64,000 nucleotides of DNA, from positions 558,001-622,000 of the forward strand of contig JAIQFD010000002.1 of assembly GCA_020073495.1 (NCBI GenBank). The letters are read 5' to 3'. Below, piece after piece: positions 7,280 to 16,063 of this stretch. Within the stretch, counting starts at the first letter, position 1. Every line of letters begins with the position of its first letter. Made by a program: the position numbers and the translations under genes. The stretch is from Terriglobia bacterium. GTDB lineage: Bacteria; Acidobacteriota; Terriglobia; Terriglobales; Acidobacteriaceae. The notes under the pieces are model-generated. The model ran no database searches. It was not told the origin of the DNA and saw only the letters and a program-made list of their open reading frames with translations.

Positions 7280-7762
7280 CTAACCCGAGGACTTGCCAGA
7301 GCCGACGGGTTCGGGCTTGTGCTCGAGCGGACGAAGGTCCCCAGTTTCCTGGAGGATCTGGTAGTCGGTGTGGATGTGAGCCGTTTGCTTCACCATGGCG
7401 CCGACCGAGCAGTACTTCTCTTCCGAGAGCCGGATGGCATCCTCGACGGCGGCGGGATCGACGTTGAGTCCGGTGATCACGTGATGAATGCGTACATCGG
7501 TGAAGACCTGTGGCGGTGTGGGCGCCTGGTCGACCTCGATGCGGACTTCATAGGCAGTGACCTGCTGGCGTTTCTTGCGGAGGATGTTGATGACGTCGAA
7601 GGCGGTGCAGCCAGCGTGGCCAGCGGCGACAAGCTCGACCGGCTTGGGTCCGGTGGCACCGTTGGGGTCGTCGATGATGAGGTGGTGGTTGGAGCCGGTG
7701 GTGACGACGAACTGGCGCCGGCTGCCGCCGGGCTGGGTCAGGGTACATCGCGCTTCGAGCAT
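7280..7762 (-). CDS. OsmC/Ohr-family peroxiredoxin-like protein
   Basis: This 160-residue protein has the OsmC pattern: a first active-site Cys in GHAGCTAFDVINIL and a second in SEEKYCSVGAM, with the usual Glu between. OsmC proteins reduce organic hydroperoxides through the two Cys. I start at ATG 7762, with GGAGGG just before it; the frame stays open upstream without a credible start. The C-terminal tail (about residues 140-160) is unusually charged and not conserved. A second, shorter paralog lies at 54308-54712. It stands alone between the GcvH-like gene and a divergent TPR gene. The family is secure, the natural substrate unknown. Confidence 0.88.
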   Translation of the reverse strand: MLEARCTLTQPGGSRRQFVVTTGSNHHLIIDDPNGATGPKPVELVAAGHAGCTAFDVINILRKKRQQVTAYEVRIEVDQAPTPPQVFTDVRIHHVITGLNVDPAAVEDAIRLSEEKYCSVGAMVKQTAHIHTDYQILQETGDLRPLEHKPEPVGSGKSSG

Positions 7763-7921
7763 GGGGCCCTCCACAGGCCACGGTAGCGCGGCGGGAGCGG
7801 AAGTCGCGGTGACAAGAATCACGAGCGGGTGTGACCCCGGGCACAGGGGAATCAGCGAATCTCGCGGCACTCCCTCAGGCTCATCCCGACCGGACTTCAC
7901 TCACGATGACACTCTGGAATC

Positions 7922-7927
7922 TATAAT
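7922..7927 (+). promoter_or_regulatory. TATAAT -10 box close to the start codon of the TPR gene
   Basis: A perfect TATAAT ends nine bases before the TTG start at 7937, so the transcript would begin within a few bases of the start codon. No good -35 is seen. It fits an almost leaderless mRNA. Confidence 0.5.
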
Positions 7928-7936
7928 CGAGACATC

Positions 7937-9538
7937 TTGAAACGGGCTCTTCATCTATCGCTTGTGCTCCTGTTGGTTGGCGGCTGGGCGGTCGCCCAGC
8001 ACGTCCCGGGCACCATCCAAACGATGGTGATCCTCCCTTTCGAGAACGCTTCGAAGGCGCCGGGGATCGAGTGGATCGGCGAGGCCTTCCCCGAGGTGCT
8101 GGGACAGCGCATGTCTATCCCCTCCCTGACCATGTTCTCCCGGCCGGACCGGATCGCGGCGTTCGACCGCCTGGGCGTCCCAGTGAACCTTCGCCCGTCG
8201 CGTGCGACCGCCTACCGCATCGCCGAAGAGATGGATGTGGACTACGTGGTCATGGGGCGCTTCACGTTCGACGGCCAGACCTTTGCCGCCAGTGCGCAGC
8301 TCCTGGATATGAACAAGCTGCGGCTGTACCCGGAGGTGAGCGAGTCGGGGCCGCTGGTGAAGCTGATCGATATCCAGACGGCGCTGGCGTGGGACGTGAT
8401 GCGGCTGCTGAACCCCATGCTCGTGACCTCGAAGAACGGATTCGTCAAGGCTTCCCAGCCCATCCGCCTGGACGCGCTGGAGGCCTACATCCGCGGGGTC
8501 ATAGCGGGGACGGGGCAGGAGCGCATCCGGCAGTTCGCGGTGGCGGTGAAACTGAAGCCGGACTACTACCTCGCGATCCTGGAGCTGGGCAAGACCTATT
8601 ACGAGCAGCGGGAGTACGATTCGGCGACAAAGTGGCTGGCGAGAATCCCAAAGAGCGACGCGCGCGCCAAAGAGGCCAGCTTCTTGCTGGGCCTTTCCGC
8701 CTATTACCTGGGACAGTTCGAAACGGCGGAGAATGCCTTCGCGTTCGTGGCCTCGCGGCTGCCGCTGACCGAGGTGTACAACAACCTGGGCGTAGTGGCG
8801 AGCCGGCGCGGGCAGAGGAAAGCCGTGGAATACTTCCAGCGGGCGGTGCAGGCCGATCCCGCCGATGCGGACTACCACTTCAACCTGGGGGTCGCGCTGT
8901 ACCGCGCGGGCGACGCGGGGAACGCGGCCAGGCAGGCGCGCGAGGCGCTGTCGCTGCGCCCCTCGGACGCGGAGGCCAAGTCGCTGCTGGAGATGGCGAG
9001 CGGCAACGGCACTCCGGCGACAATCCCGGGCCCGCGAGGGCGCGCGGCGCCGCCGAAGGTCCCGCTGGAACGCATCAAGCGCAATTACGACGAAGCCTCG
9101 TTAGAGCAACTGGCGCAGGAGATCGAGAACGTAGCGGAGATGCGCATGGCGAAGCAGCCGCCGCGGGTCCATGCCGACTATCACATCGAACGCGGACGGG
9201 AGCTGTTGAGCCGGGGCTTCGTAGGGGAGGCGGAGCACGAGTTCCGCGAGGCCATCACGCTGGACCAGAACAACGGGGCCGGACACGCCGGGCTGGCGAC
9301 GGTGCTGGAGACCACCGGCGACGCCGCGGCGGCGCGCAACGAGGCCCGCACCTCCCTTCGCATGCAGCCGTCGGCGGAAGCGTATCTCGTGCTGGCGCGG
9401 CTCGATTTGCGCGACAATAATCCTGAGGCGGCGTCGCAAGAGGTGGACCGCGCGCTGGCGCTCGAGCCGGAGAATGCGTCGGCTGTGGCGCTCAAGCGCA
9501 CGGTGCAGGCGAAGCTGGCGGAAAAGACATTGCGGTGA
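7937..9538 (+). CDS. Secreted TPR protein with TolB/FlgO-like N-terminal domain
   Basis: The 533-residue product starts with a signal peptide (MKRALHLSLVLLLVGGWAVAQ, cut after about residue 21). Residues 25-170 resemble the periplasmic TolB N-terminal/FlgO fold, with VILPFEN and VDYVVMGRFTF motifs, and the rest is a chain of TPR units in two blocks separated by a Pro/Arg linker near 355-380. Such proteins are probably scaffolds in the periplasm or at the outer membrane. The start is TTG; the signal peptide requires it, and the nearby -10 box suggests a near-leaderless transcript. Domain calls are by motif only. The following NfeD gene is 55 bases away across an AGTACT repeat element. Confidence 0.75.
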   Translation: MKRALHLSLVLLLVGGWAVAQHVPGTIQTMVILPFENASKAPGIEWIGEAFPEVLGQRMSIPSLTMFSRPDRIAAFDRLGVPVNLRPSRATAYRIAEEMDVDYVVMGRFTFDGQTFAASAQLLDMNKLRLYPEVSESGPLVKLIDIQTALAWDVMRLLNPMLVTSKNGFVKASQPIRLDALEAYIRGVIAGTGQERIRQFAVAVKLKPDYYLAILELGKTYYEQREYDSATKWLARIPKSDARAKEASFLLGLSAYYLGQFETAENAFAFVASRLPLTEVYNNLGVVASRRGQRKAVEYFQRAVQADPADADYHFNLGVALYRAGDAGNAARQAREALSLRPSDAEAKSLLEMASGNGTPATIPGPRGRAAPPKVPLERIKRNYDEASLEQLAQEIENVAEMRMAKQPPRVHADYHIERGRELLSRGFVGEAEHEFREAITLDQNNGAGHAGLATVLETTGDAAAARNEARTSLRMQPSAEAYLVLARLDLRDNNPEAASQEVDRALALEPENASAVALKRTVQAKLAEKTLR

Positions 9539-9543
9539 ACCCA

Positions 9544-9573
9544 AGTACCCAGTACCCGGTACTCAGTACTCAG
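9544..9573. repeat. Dispersed AGTACT-type palindromic repeat, copy 1
   Basis: Tandem GTACCC/GTACTC units ending in GGTACTCAGTACTCAG, lying six bases after the stop of the TPR gene. It contains the perfect palindrome AGTACC-C-GGTACT. Related copies lie at 14437-14467, 18475-18501 and 50777-50807. Confidence 0.75.
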
Positions 9574-9593
9574 TGGGAGTCAGGAGGCGTCTC

Positions 9594-10901
9594 ATGAGAC
9601 GCGCCGGATTTTTCTCTTACCTGGTCCTCTTCATCCTTCTTCTCTCTTCGTTTGCCCCGGCGGACGTGGTGAAGATCGTGGTGAACGACATGATCCACCC
9701 CATCACCGACGAATTCATCGGGCGGGCGCTGGCCTACGCGCAGCAGCAGAAAGCGGACGCCCTGCTCATCGAGCTGCGGACGCCGGGCGGGCTGGTGGAT
9801 TCCACGCGCTCCATCATCGAGAAGATCGAGGCCTCACCGGTGCCGGTGATCGTGTACGTGGCGCCGAGTGGGAGCCGGGCGGCGTCGGCGGGCTTCTTCA
9901 TCCTGGAATCGGCGGACGTGGCGGCGATGGCCCCGGGCACGAACACGGGGGCTGCGCATCCCGTGATGTTCGGCGGCGAAAAGCTGGACGACGTGATGAA
10001 GGCCAAGATGGAGAACGACGCCGCGGCGTTCATGCGCTCCTTCGTCTCCAAGCGCGGGCGCAACGTCGAGGCGGCGGAGAGCGCAGTGCGGCAGTCGAAG
10101 TCGTGGACGGAACAGGAAGCGCTCAAGGAGCACCTGATCGAGTACATCGCCGCGAACCAGAGCGATCTGCTCAAGCAGATCGACGGAAAGGCCATCACGC
10201 GGTTCAATGGCAGCACGACCGTGCTGCATACGGCGGGCCAGGCGGTGCGCGAATACGACATGTCGCTGAAGCAGCGCATCCTGGCCTGGATGATGGATCC
10301 GAACGTGGCCTTCATCCTGTTCGCCATCGGCATGCTGGCGCTGTACGTGGAGTTCAACCATCCCGGCGCGATCGTGCCGGGGGTGGTGGGATTCATCTTC
10401 ATCCTGCTGGCGGTATTCGCATTCAACTTGCTGCCCACTCGCTTCGCGGCACTCGCCCTGATCGTGGGAGCGTTCGTGTTGTTCGCCCTGGAAGCGAAGT
10501 TTGCCACCCATGGCGTGCTGGGCATCGGCGGCATCGCCATGATGGTGCTGGGGGCGCTGCTGCTGGTGGACGGGCCCATCCCGGAGATGCGGGTGAAGCT
10601 GGTCACGGCGCTGGCGGTCAGCATCCCCCTGGCGCTGATCACCGTCTTCCTGATGACCCTGGTGGTGCAGGCGCGAAGAAGCAAGGTGGTCACCGGGGAG
10701 GAGGGGCTGGTAGGGCAGGTCGGCGAGGCGCGCAGCCCGCTGGCTCCGCAGGGGAAGGTGTTCGTCAACGGCGAACTTTGGGATGCGGTTTCACCCCTGC
10801 CCGTGGCGGTGGGAGAGAGGGTGCGCGTGCAGCGCGTGGATGGTCTGGTGCTCGAAGTCGAGCCAGTGCGCCAGGCGGCGCCAAAGGCCGTCCAAGCGTA
10901 G
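9594..10901 (+). CDS. NfeD-family membrane serine protease (ClpP-class)
   Basis: This 435-residue protein has a signal-anchor (residues 5-20), a ClpP/crotonase-type protease domain with the nucleophile S98 in GSRAASAGF and candidate general-base lysines 136/138 before NDAAAF, four to five membrane helices (about 265-390) and a C-terminal OB-fold NfeD domain (EEGLVGQVGEA...). This is the long NfeD1b layout. The start is ATG 9594, with AGGAGG seven bases before. In the archaeal model pair PH1510-PH1511 the protease cleaves the C-terminus of the stomatin; the next gene here is a stomatin-like slipin, the same arrangement, so they very likely act together on membrane quality control. Confidence 0.9.
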   Translation: MRRAGFFSYLVLFILLLSSFAPADVVKIVVNDMIHPITDEFIGRALAYAQQQKADALLIELRTPGGLVDSTRSIIEKIEASPVPVIVYVAPSGSRAASAGFFILESADVAAMAPGTNTGAAHPVMFGGEKLDDVMKAKMENDAAAFMRSFVSKRGRNVEAAESAVRQSKSWTEQEALKEHLIEYIAANQSDLLKQIDGKAITRFNGSTTVLHTAGQAVREYDMSLKQRILAWMMDPNVAFILFAIGMLALYVEFNHPGAIVPGVVGFIFILLAVFAFNLLPTRFAALALIVGAFVLFALEAKFATHGVLGIGGIAMMVLGALLLVDGPIPEMRVKLVTALAVSIPLALITVFLMTLVVQARRSKVVTGEEGLVGQVGEARSPLAPQGKVFVNGELWDAVSPLPVAVGERVRVQRVDGLVLEVEPVRQAAPKAVQA

Positions 10902-11087
10902 TACAGAGCCCGGAGGACAGAGTGCGGAGTGGCCGAGCGGGACGCCCGGCTTAGATTCCCGGATCGGTTAACGCTTCGGCTTCCGTACACAGATGAATAC
11001 CGGGGACCGAGTGGCGGCTACTGAGACTTTCGTTTTGCAGTACAATCCGCGTCAGGAAACAAAGATTCATTCAGAAAGAGGTCAGTC

Positions 11088-11861
11088 ATGCCGAGCTTCG
11101 GCATCCTTGCCGTCATCATCATCGGCCTATACCTACTGAGTTCGATCAAGATCCTTGCGGAATACGAGCGGGGCGTGATCTTCCGCCTGGGCCGGCTGCT
11201 TGCGGAAGCGAAAGGGCCGGGGATCATCCTGGTCTTCGCGCCGGTGGACCGCATGGTGCGCATCTCGCTGCGGCAGGAAGCGCTGGAGGTCCCGCCGCAG
11301 GACATCATCACGCGCGACAACGTCACCCTGAAGGTCAACGCGGTCATCTTCCTGCGCGTGATCGACTCCAACAAGGCGGTGGTGCAGGTCTCGAACTACC
11401 TGTACCAGACGTCGCAGTTCGCGCAGACGACGCTGCGCTCGGTGCTGGGCGAGGTGGAACTGGACCAACTGCTCTCGCACCGCGACATGCTGAACACGCG
11501 CATCCAGAGCATCCTGGACACGCACACGGCGCCGTGGGGCGTGAAGGTGGTGAACGTCGAGGTGAAGCAGGTGGACCTGCCGGAGTCGATGCTGCGCGCC
11601 ATGGCCAAGCAGGCCGAGGCGGAGCGCGAGAAGCGGGCCAAGGTGATCCACGCCGAGGGCGAGTTCTCGGCGGCACAACGGCTGTCGGATGCGGCGCACC
11701 TCCTCGCGGTCGAGCCCATCGCGCTGCAACTGCGCTACCTGCAGACGTTGACCGAGATCGGCGTGGAGAAGAACACGACCATTGTCTTCCCCGTGCCCAT
11801 CGACATCATCGGAAACGTCCAGAAGCTGCTGGAGAAGTCGCTAGCGAAGCCGAATCCGTAA
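11088..11861 (+). CDS. Slipin/stomatin-like SPFH (Band 7) membrane protein
   Basis: This 257-residue protein starts with a single N-terminal membrane helix (residues 3-20) followed by the SPFH domain (EYERGVIFRLGR ... GPGIILVFAPVDRMV) and an Ala/Glu-rich coiled coil (AKQAEAEREKRAKVIHAEGE) used for oligomerisation. The start is ATG 11088, preceded by AGAGGTC. It lies 186 bases downstream of the NfeD protease, and stomatin-NfeD pairs are a well-established functional unit in bacteria and archaea. The C-terminus INVQKLLEKSLAKPNP-like stretch is the region where the protease cuts in the archaeal homologue. Confidence 0.93.
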   Translation: MPSFGILAVIIIGLYLLSSIKILAEYERGVIFRLGRLLAEAKGPGIILVFAPVDRMVRISLRQEALEVPPQDIITRDNVTLKVNAVIFLRVIDSNKAVVQVSNYLYQTSQFAQTTLRSVLGEVELDQLLSHRDMLNTRIQSILDTHTAPWGVKVVNVEVKQVDLPESMLRAMAKQAEAEREKRAKVIHAEGEFSAAQRLSDAAHLLAVEPIALQLRYLQTLTEIGVEKNTTIVFPVPIDIIGNVQKLLEKSLAKPNP

Positions 11862-11884
11862 GAACCTGAGCCAGGGAGCGGCGA

Positions 11885-12502
11885 ATGTCGGAACAGGATG
11901 TGGAGGTAACCTTGGGAACGGGAAAGCTGCTGGGATTGTTCTTCGGGATGGTGGTGGTATGCGCCATCTTCTTCGGGCTGGGATACTCGATGGGCAAGAA
12001 CGCGGCGCCGGCAGGATCGCTGGTGACCGAGGCCGGACCGGTGGCGTCCCAGGCAGGCCCGAAGCCCACCCCGGCCAAGCCGGCAGGAGCGCCCGCGCAA
12101 CCGGAGGCGACCCCGGCCCCGGCGGGGACGCCGAGCCAGAACGACCTCACCTTCTACAAGTCCACGGAGCAGAAGGACGCTACCGCGAAGCTGACGCCGG
12201 CTGCCGAGGCGAAGGCCCCGCCGGCAGCTCCTGCCGCCGCACCGTCGGCAAAGCCGGCGGCCGCTCCGGAGACGCATTCGGGCGCGGGATACGTGGTGCA
12301 GGTGGCAGCCGTCAAGAAGCAGGAAGACGCCGACGCGCTGGCCGACGCGCTGCGCAAGAAGAACTATCCCGTGTTCGTCATGGGCACGGGCAACGACAAG
12401 CTGATCCGGGTGCAGATCGGCCCCTTCGCCGAACTCAAGCAGGCCGAGGAGATGAAGGCGAAGCTGGCGGGCGACGGGTACAACGCGATCGTAAAGAAGT
12501 GA
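11885..12502 (+). CDS. SPOR-domain membrane protein
   Basis: The 205-residue protein has one membrane helix (about residues 15-36), a long Pro/Ala-rich linker through the periplasm, and a C-terminal SPOR domain (about 130-205: YVVQVAAVKKQEDADALA ... LIRVQIGPF) that binds glycan strands lacking stem peptides, usually at the division site. The layout is like FtsN or DedD. It starts at ATG 11885, only 23 bases after the slipin gene, so they may share a transcript. Which division or cell-wall step it serves cannot be told from sequence. Confidence 0.88.
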   Translation: MSEQDVEVTLGTGKLLGLFFGMVVVCAIFFGLGYSMGKNAAPAGSLVTEAGPVASQAGPKPTPAKPAGAPAQPEATPAPAGTPSQNDLTFYKSTEQKDATAKLTPAAEAKAPPAAPAAAPSAKPAAAPETHSGAGYVVQVAAVKKQEDADALADALRKKNYPVFVMGTGNDKLIRVQIGPFAELKQAEEMKAKLAGDGYNAIVKK

Positions 12503-12518
12503 ACCAAATCAGATCGAA

Positions 12519-12562
12519 GAAGGCAGAACGAAGAAGTGAAAACACTTCTGCATTCTACCTTC
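12519..12562. terminator. Imperfect 20-bp inverted repeat between convergent genes (possible bidirectional terminator)
   Basis: Arms 12519-12538 and 12543-12562 pair over 20 bases with three mismatches around an AAAA loop. It lies between the convergent SPOR and sulfite-oxidase-like genes. There is no long T-run, so it could also be a member of a dispersed repeat family. Confidence 0.45.
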
Positions 12563-12587
12563 TGCGTTCTTCGTTGTGTCTTCCCTT

Positions 12588-13205
12588 CTAATCTGTGTCG
12601 AAGCGCTGTTCCTTCCACGGGTCGCCGTACATGTGGTAGCCGTTTTGCTCCCAGAAGCCGGGGACGTCGTGGTCGAAGAACTCGATCCCCCGCGCCCACT
12701 TCACCGATTTCCAAGCGTACAGATGAGGCACGATCAGCCGCAGGGGATATCCGTGTTCGGGCGGAAGCGGCTGGTTGTCGTGGTGGGTGGCGAAGATGAC
12801 CTCGGGGCGGTCGAGGTCGGCCAGGGGCACGTTGGCGGTGAAGCCCTGCTCGGCGTGCACCAGGACGTACTTCGCCGAGGGCTTCAACGTGACCAGCTCG
12901 AGCACGTCGCGGAAGAGGACGCCATCCCAGCGGTTGTCGAAAAGGCTCCAGCGCGTAACGCAATGAAAATCTGAGGTCAGCTGCGACTTCGGCAGGTTGT
13001 TCAACTCGTCCCAGGAGAGGCGGGCCGGCTTGTCTACCAAGCCGAAGATCTTGAACTCCCACTGGGCGGGATCGAAGTGTGGCACCGATCCGTAGTGGAG
13101 CACGGGCCACTTCAGGGTGAGCGCCTGGCCGGGAGGCAGGCGTCCCTTCTCCATCATTCTCTTCTCGAGCTCTTTTCGTTCGTTGCCTTCGAAGAACATG
13201 TCCAT
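12588..13205 (-). CDS. Sulfite-oxidase-like molybdopterin-dependent oxidoreductase
   Basis: This 205-residue protein is a compact single-domain member of the oxidoreductase molybdopterin-binding family. C82 in DFHCVTRWS is the expected molybdenum ligand, and the GxPLRLIVPHLY and WARGIEF motifs are typical. It lacks the heme and dimerisation domains of true sulfite oxidases and shows no Tat or Sec signal, so it is probably cytoplasmic with unknown substrate. Similar short forms are widely annotated as sulfite oxidase-like. ATG 13205 gives the expected length. No MsrQ-like heme partner is nearby, which argues against the MsrPQ system. Confidence 0.85.
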   Translation of the reverse strand: MDMFFEGNERKELEKRMMEKGRLPPGQALTLKWPVLHYGSVPHFDPAQWEFKIFGLVDKPARLSWDELNNLPKSQLTSDFHCVTRWSLFDNRWDGVLFRDVLELVTLKPSAKYVLVHAEQGFTANVPLADLDRPEVIFATHHDNQPLPPEHGYPLRLIVPHLYAWKSVKWARGIEFFDHDVPGFWEQNGYHMYGDPWKEQRFDTD

Positions 13206-13266
13206 CTGATTCCAACGACCCGGTAAAGTTGCGCCCTCGATGAGAAAGCTTCCCCACGAATGAGAA

Positions 13267-13290
13267 AGGCCGGGCGCGAAGACCCGGCCT
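13267..13290 (-). terminator. Rho-independent terminator downstream of the secreted hypothetical gene
   Basis: An 8-bp perfect stem AGGCCGGG/CCCGGCCT (13267-13274 with 13283-13290) followed on the minus strand by TTTCTCATTC. It starts 22 bases after the stop codon at 13312. Confidence 0.75.
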
Positions 13291-13311
13291 GCAAATATTC
13301 CCGAGCGGCTC

Positions 13312-14286
13312 TCAGTGCGAAACGGCGGCGAACAGCTCCGACTGGAGCAGCGACTGAAAGCGCTTGTCGTCGCTCTTGAAGTGGACCTTCAAGGTCGAGG
13401 AGTCGGATTCGACGGAGGTGTTTTCCAGCGCGTACTGCTCCGGACCTTTCGCGTTCATCCTGCGATACATGACGCCCGCCTTCACCAGCGAGGACAGGGT
13501 GGCCGCGGTCATGTTGTCCGCGGTCAGCACGTTGAGGTCGAAGTTGACGCCGTTGGAGAAATCCATGGTGTAATGCGAGCCCAGCAGGCGCTTCTTCACG
13601 GTGTCATAGTCGGCCAGGCTGGCGGCGTCGCCCAGCGCGGAGCGCATCATGTTGCGCGTGCCATCGGCATCGAGGACGCTCCAGACCGCGCCCCCGGAGA
13701 CGGACTGGATCAGGTCGGTGACCTGCGAATTGCTGTTGAGGCTGGCTTTCGCGCCATCCCGCGTCTGCAGGGCATTCTTGACCGCGGCCGAATCGCCAAA
13801 AACCAGGGTCCAGTCATCCAGGAAGGCCATCTCCATGCCATTGCCCATGGGGTAGATGGCGGACTTGCGGTAGATCGTGGGCTTGATGCCCTTCTTCTGG
13901 ATGCGCGTGACCACACGGGGCCGGCCGAACTGCCCGGAGGCGATGCCCATGACTTTCAGCGTCGCCGGCTGGGGCTTTGCCTCCCCTCCCTGCGCCTGCT
14001 CGGACGGCTTGGGCACGCGGTAGGAGACGAAAGTAAGATTGTCCATCTCGCTGTCGACGTTGATGCCGATACCCTTCAAGGCGGTTTCGAATTGCTTCAG
14101 GTTGTCGGGAAGCACGCGCGCCTTCAGGGCCATGGCGGTCTCGGAGTTGTTCACGCGGCGGTAATCCACGGAGATGATCTGCTGCACGTCCGCCGGGATG
14201 ACCGCATTGGCGGCTGTGCCCAGGGTGGCGGCGAGCGCAGGCAAAGCCATCACCAGCACCAGAACGACCAGCACACTACGCTTCAT
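13312..14286 (-). CDS. Secreted hypothetical protein
   Basis: The 324-residue product has a clear signal peptide (MKRSVLVVLVLVMALPALAA). The mature part begins ATLGTAANAVIPADVQQIISVDYRR and continues without membrane segments or Cys residues that would suggest a cofactor. It reads as an alternation of short strands and helices and resembles conserved acidobacterial secreted proteins of unknown function; I do not recognise a family. The ATG at 14286 is preceded by AAGAGGTCCT, a fair ribosome site, and a terminator follows the gene, so it is probably monocistronic. Confidence 0.7.
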   Translation of the reverse strand: MKRSVLVVLVLVMALPALAATLGTAANAVIPADVQQIISVDYRRVNNSETAMALKARVLPDNLKQFETALKGIGINVDSEMDNLTFVSYRVPKPSEQAQGGEAKPQPATLKVMGIASGQFGRPRVVTRIQKKGIKPTIYRKSAIYPMGNGMEMAFLDDWTLVFGDSAAVKNALQTRDGAKASLNSNSQVTDLIQSVSGGAVWSVLDADGTRNMMRSALGDAASLADYDTVKKRLLGSHYTMDFSNGVNFDLNVLTADNMTAATLSSLVKAGVMYRRMNAKGPEQYALENTSVESDSSTLKVHFKSDDKRFQSLLQSELFAAVSH

Positions 14287-14436
14287 AGGACCTCTTGTTC
14301 GGAGTCAATACCCACCGAAGATGCTCCCGGAAGAACTTTTGGTTGGACGGGAGCAACTCTGCTTCTCACGTTTATACCACTGAAACCCACCTGCCGGAGG
14401 AAGGTTTCGGGTGACGTCGGGCGTTGGCCCAGAGGC

Positions 14437-14467
14437 CAGTACCCAGTACTAGGTACTCAGTACTCAG
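14437..14467. repeat. Dispersed AGTACT-type palindromic repeat, copy 2
   Basis: GTACCC/GTACTC units ending in GTACTCAGTACTCAG, 18 bases downstream of the ftcD stop (minus-strand gene). Like the other copies it sits directly 3' of a gene. Confidence 0.75.
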
Positions 14468-14485
14468 CCAAAGCGATCAGGCAGC

Positions 14486-15958
14486 TCATGGCCTTTTCAG
14501 TGCTGCGGTCTTGTGACGGGTCTCGTTGACAAACTGTTGATCGCTCAGCGAATCCAGGTTGATGTCCACGTTGGCCAGGGCGCCTTCAACGGCGGCACGG
14601 GAGAGGGCGGCCGCTACAGTCAGATCGGAAGCCATTTTGGGATTGGTGATCGGTTTCAGTGCAGCAGTGATGCGGCCGACCTCGGCGGAGCGCTCCGCAA
14701 CACCCAGCGGGACATTCGTCGCATTCTTGAGCGCAGCGTTGATGGCGGAGTCGCCGTTGGGCGAATCCTTGGCGGCCTTGTAGGCCTTGACCACCGCGTC
14801 GTAGGAGGCGGCATCGGAGTCGATGGCGGCCTTCAGCTCCTCGCGCAACTGCGAGAGGCGGGCGATGGCTTCGCCCAGTTCCCGGTCGTACTGGACGTAA
14901 GCTTTCTTGCCACGCGACATAGATGCGACCATGTGCGCCAACCCGGCGGCCATGGCCCCAGCGGCCGCCGATGCGCTTCCGCCGCCCGGCGTCGCGGTGG
15001 GAGCGGCGAGCTGCTCGACGAACGGCTCGACTCCGGCGCGCAATCCGCCCACCGCCACCTTGCCGCCCATGATGGCGGAGAGACGGTTCTCCAGGATGAG
15101 CGACGAATCGAAGTTCTCGACCTGGAGGAACCATTCCGCGGCATCCTCCAGAGCTTTTTTCGGAATGAGGCCGACGATCTCGCTGGACACCGGCATCACG
15201 CCGTAGCGGGCAGCTTCCCTCTTCACGAACTCAAAGACCCGAGCCACCGGCGTCTGCTGGAAGTCGGTAAGGTTCATCGAGACCTGGGCCAGTCCGCGTA
15301 CCGGGAATCCGGCAGCCTTGACGTAGCGCAGGCCGCCGGTCGAGAAGCGGATCGCCTTGGCGATCTTCTTGGCGATGTCCACGTCCGGCGTGTTCAGGTA
15401 AATGTTGTAGGCGATCAGGAACTTGCGCGCGCCGACCACGGTGGCACCGGCGGTGGGATGCACGCGCGGCTCTCCGACATCGGGTTTCCGGGCCGGGTGG
15501 GTGGCGATCTCGTCGCGAATGCCCTCGAACTGCCCACGGCGGATGTTCTCCAGGTTGGTGCGCTCCGGCGTGGCCGCGGCGGCTTCGTAAAAATAGACCG
15601 GTATCTGGAAGCGCTTCCATATCTCCTGGCCGACCTTGCGGGCGATGGTCACGCAATCGTCCAGGGTGACGCCCTCGATGGGGATGAAGGGCACGACGTC
15701 GGCGGCGCCCATGCGCGGGTGCGCGCCCTGGTGCTTGGTCAGATCGATGAGTTCGGCGGCCTTGCCCACGCCGCGGATGGCGGCTTCGGCGATGGCATCG
15801 CGGTCGCCCACCAGAGTGATGACGCAGCGATTGTGGTCGGCATCCATCTCGCGGTCGAGAAGGAAGACGCCGGGAACCTTCATCGCCGCAATGATGGCGT
15901 CGACCTTGGCCTTGTCGCGGCCTTCGGAAAAGTTCGGGACACACTCGACGAGTGACAT
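14486..15958 (-). CDS. ftcD: Glutamate formimidoyltransferase-cyclodeaminase fusion
   Basis: The 490-residue protein joins the two enzymes of the folate branch of histidine breakdown: residues 1-300 are glutamate formimidoyltransferase (start VECVPNFSEGRD, with THHQGAHPRMGA-like HQGAHPRMG) and residues 310-490 are the all-helical formimidoyl-THF cyclodeaminase (PTATPGGGSASAAAGAMAAGL). It moves the formimino group of N-formiminoglutamate to tetrahydrofolate and closes it to 5,10-methenyl-THF with loss of ammonia. The fused form is known from animals and some bacteria. ATG 15958 begins the conserved N-terminus. No hut genes are in the window. Confidence 0.93.
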   Translation of the reverse strand: MSLVECVPNFSEGRDKAKVDAIIAAMKVPGVFLLDREMDADHNRCVITLVGDRDAIAEAAIRGVGKAAELIDLTKHQGAHPRMGAADVVPFIPIEGVTLDDCVTIARKVGQEIWKRFQIPVYFYEAAAATPERTNLENIRRGQFEGIRDEIATHPARKPDVGEPRVHPTAGATVVGARKFLIAYNIYLNTPDVDIAKKIAKAIRFSTGGLRYVKAAGFPVRGLAQVSMNLTDFQQTPVARVFEFVKREAARYGVMPVSSEIVGLIPKKALEDAAEWFLQVENFDSSLILENRLSAIMGGKVAVGGLRAGVEPFVEQLAAPTATPGGGSASAAAGAMAAGLAHMVASMSRGKKAYVQYDRELGEAIARLSQLREELKAAIDSDAASYDAVVKAYKAAKDSPNGDSAINAALKNATNVPLGVAERSAEVGRITAALKPITNPKMASDLTVAAALSRAAVEGALANVDINLDSLSDQQFVNETRHKTAALKRP

Positions 15959-16063
15959 GGATCAGTCCTGAGCAGCATTACGAACACATGAGCATACTGG
16001 GATGGTCGGCTGGGCCGCAAGGAAAGTCAGAGGTAAGAAGTCAGAATGAAGAAGTACCCGACC

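Noticed and set aside
9544-9573. AGTACT repeats as a CRISPR array
   Set aside because: Units are 8-10 bases with no spacers and no cas genes.
10921-10990. tRNA-Ser/Leu-like start (GGAGTGGCCGAGCGG) between nfeD and the slipin gene
   Set aside because: The A-box resembles a tRNA, but there is no anticodon arm, T-arm (GGTTCGA) or closing acceptor stem.
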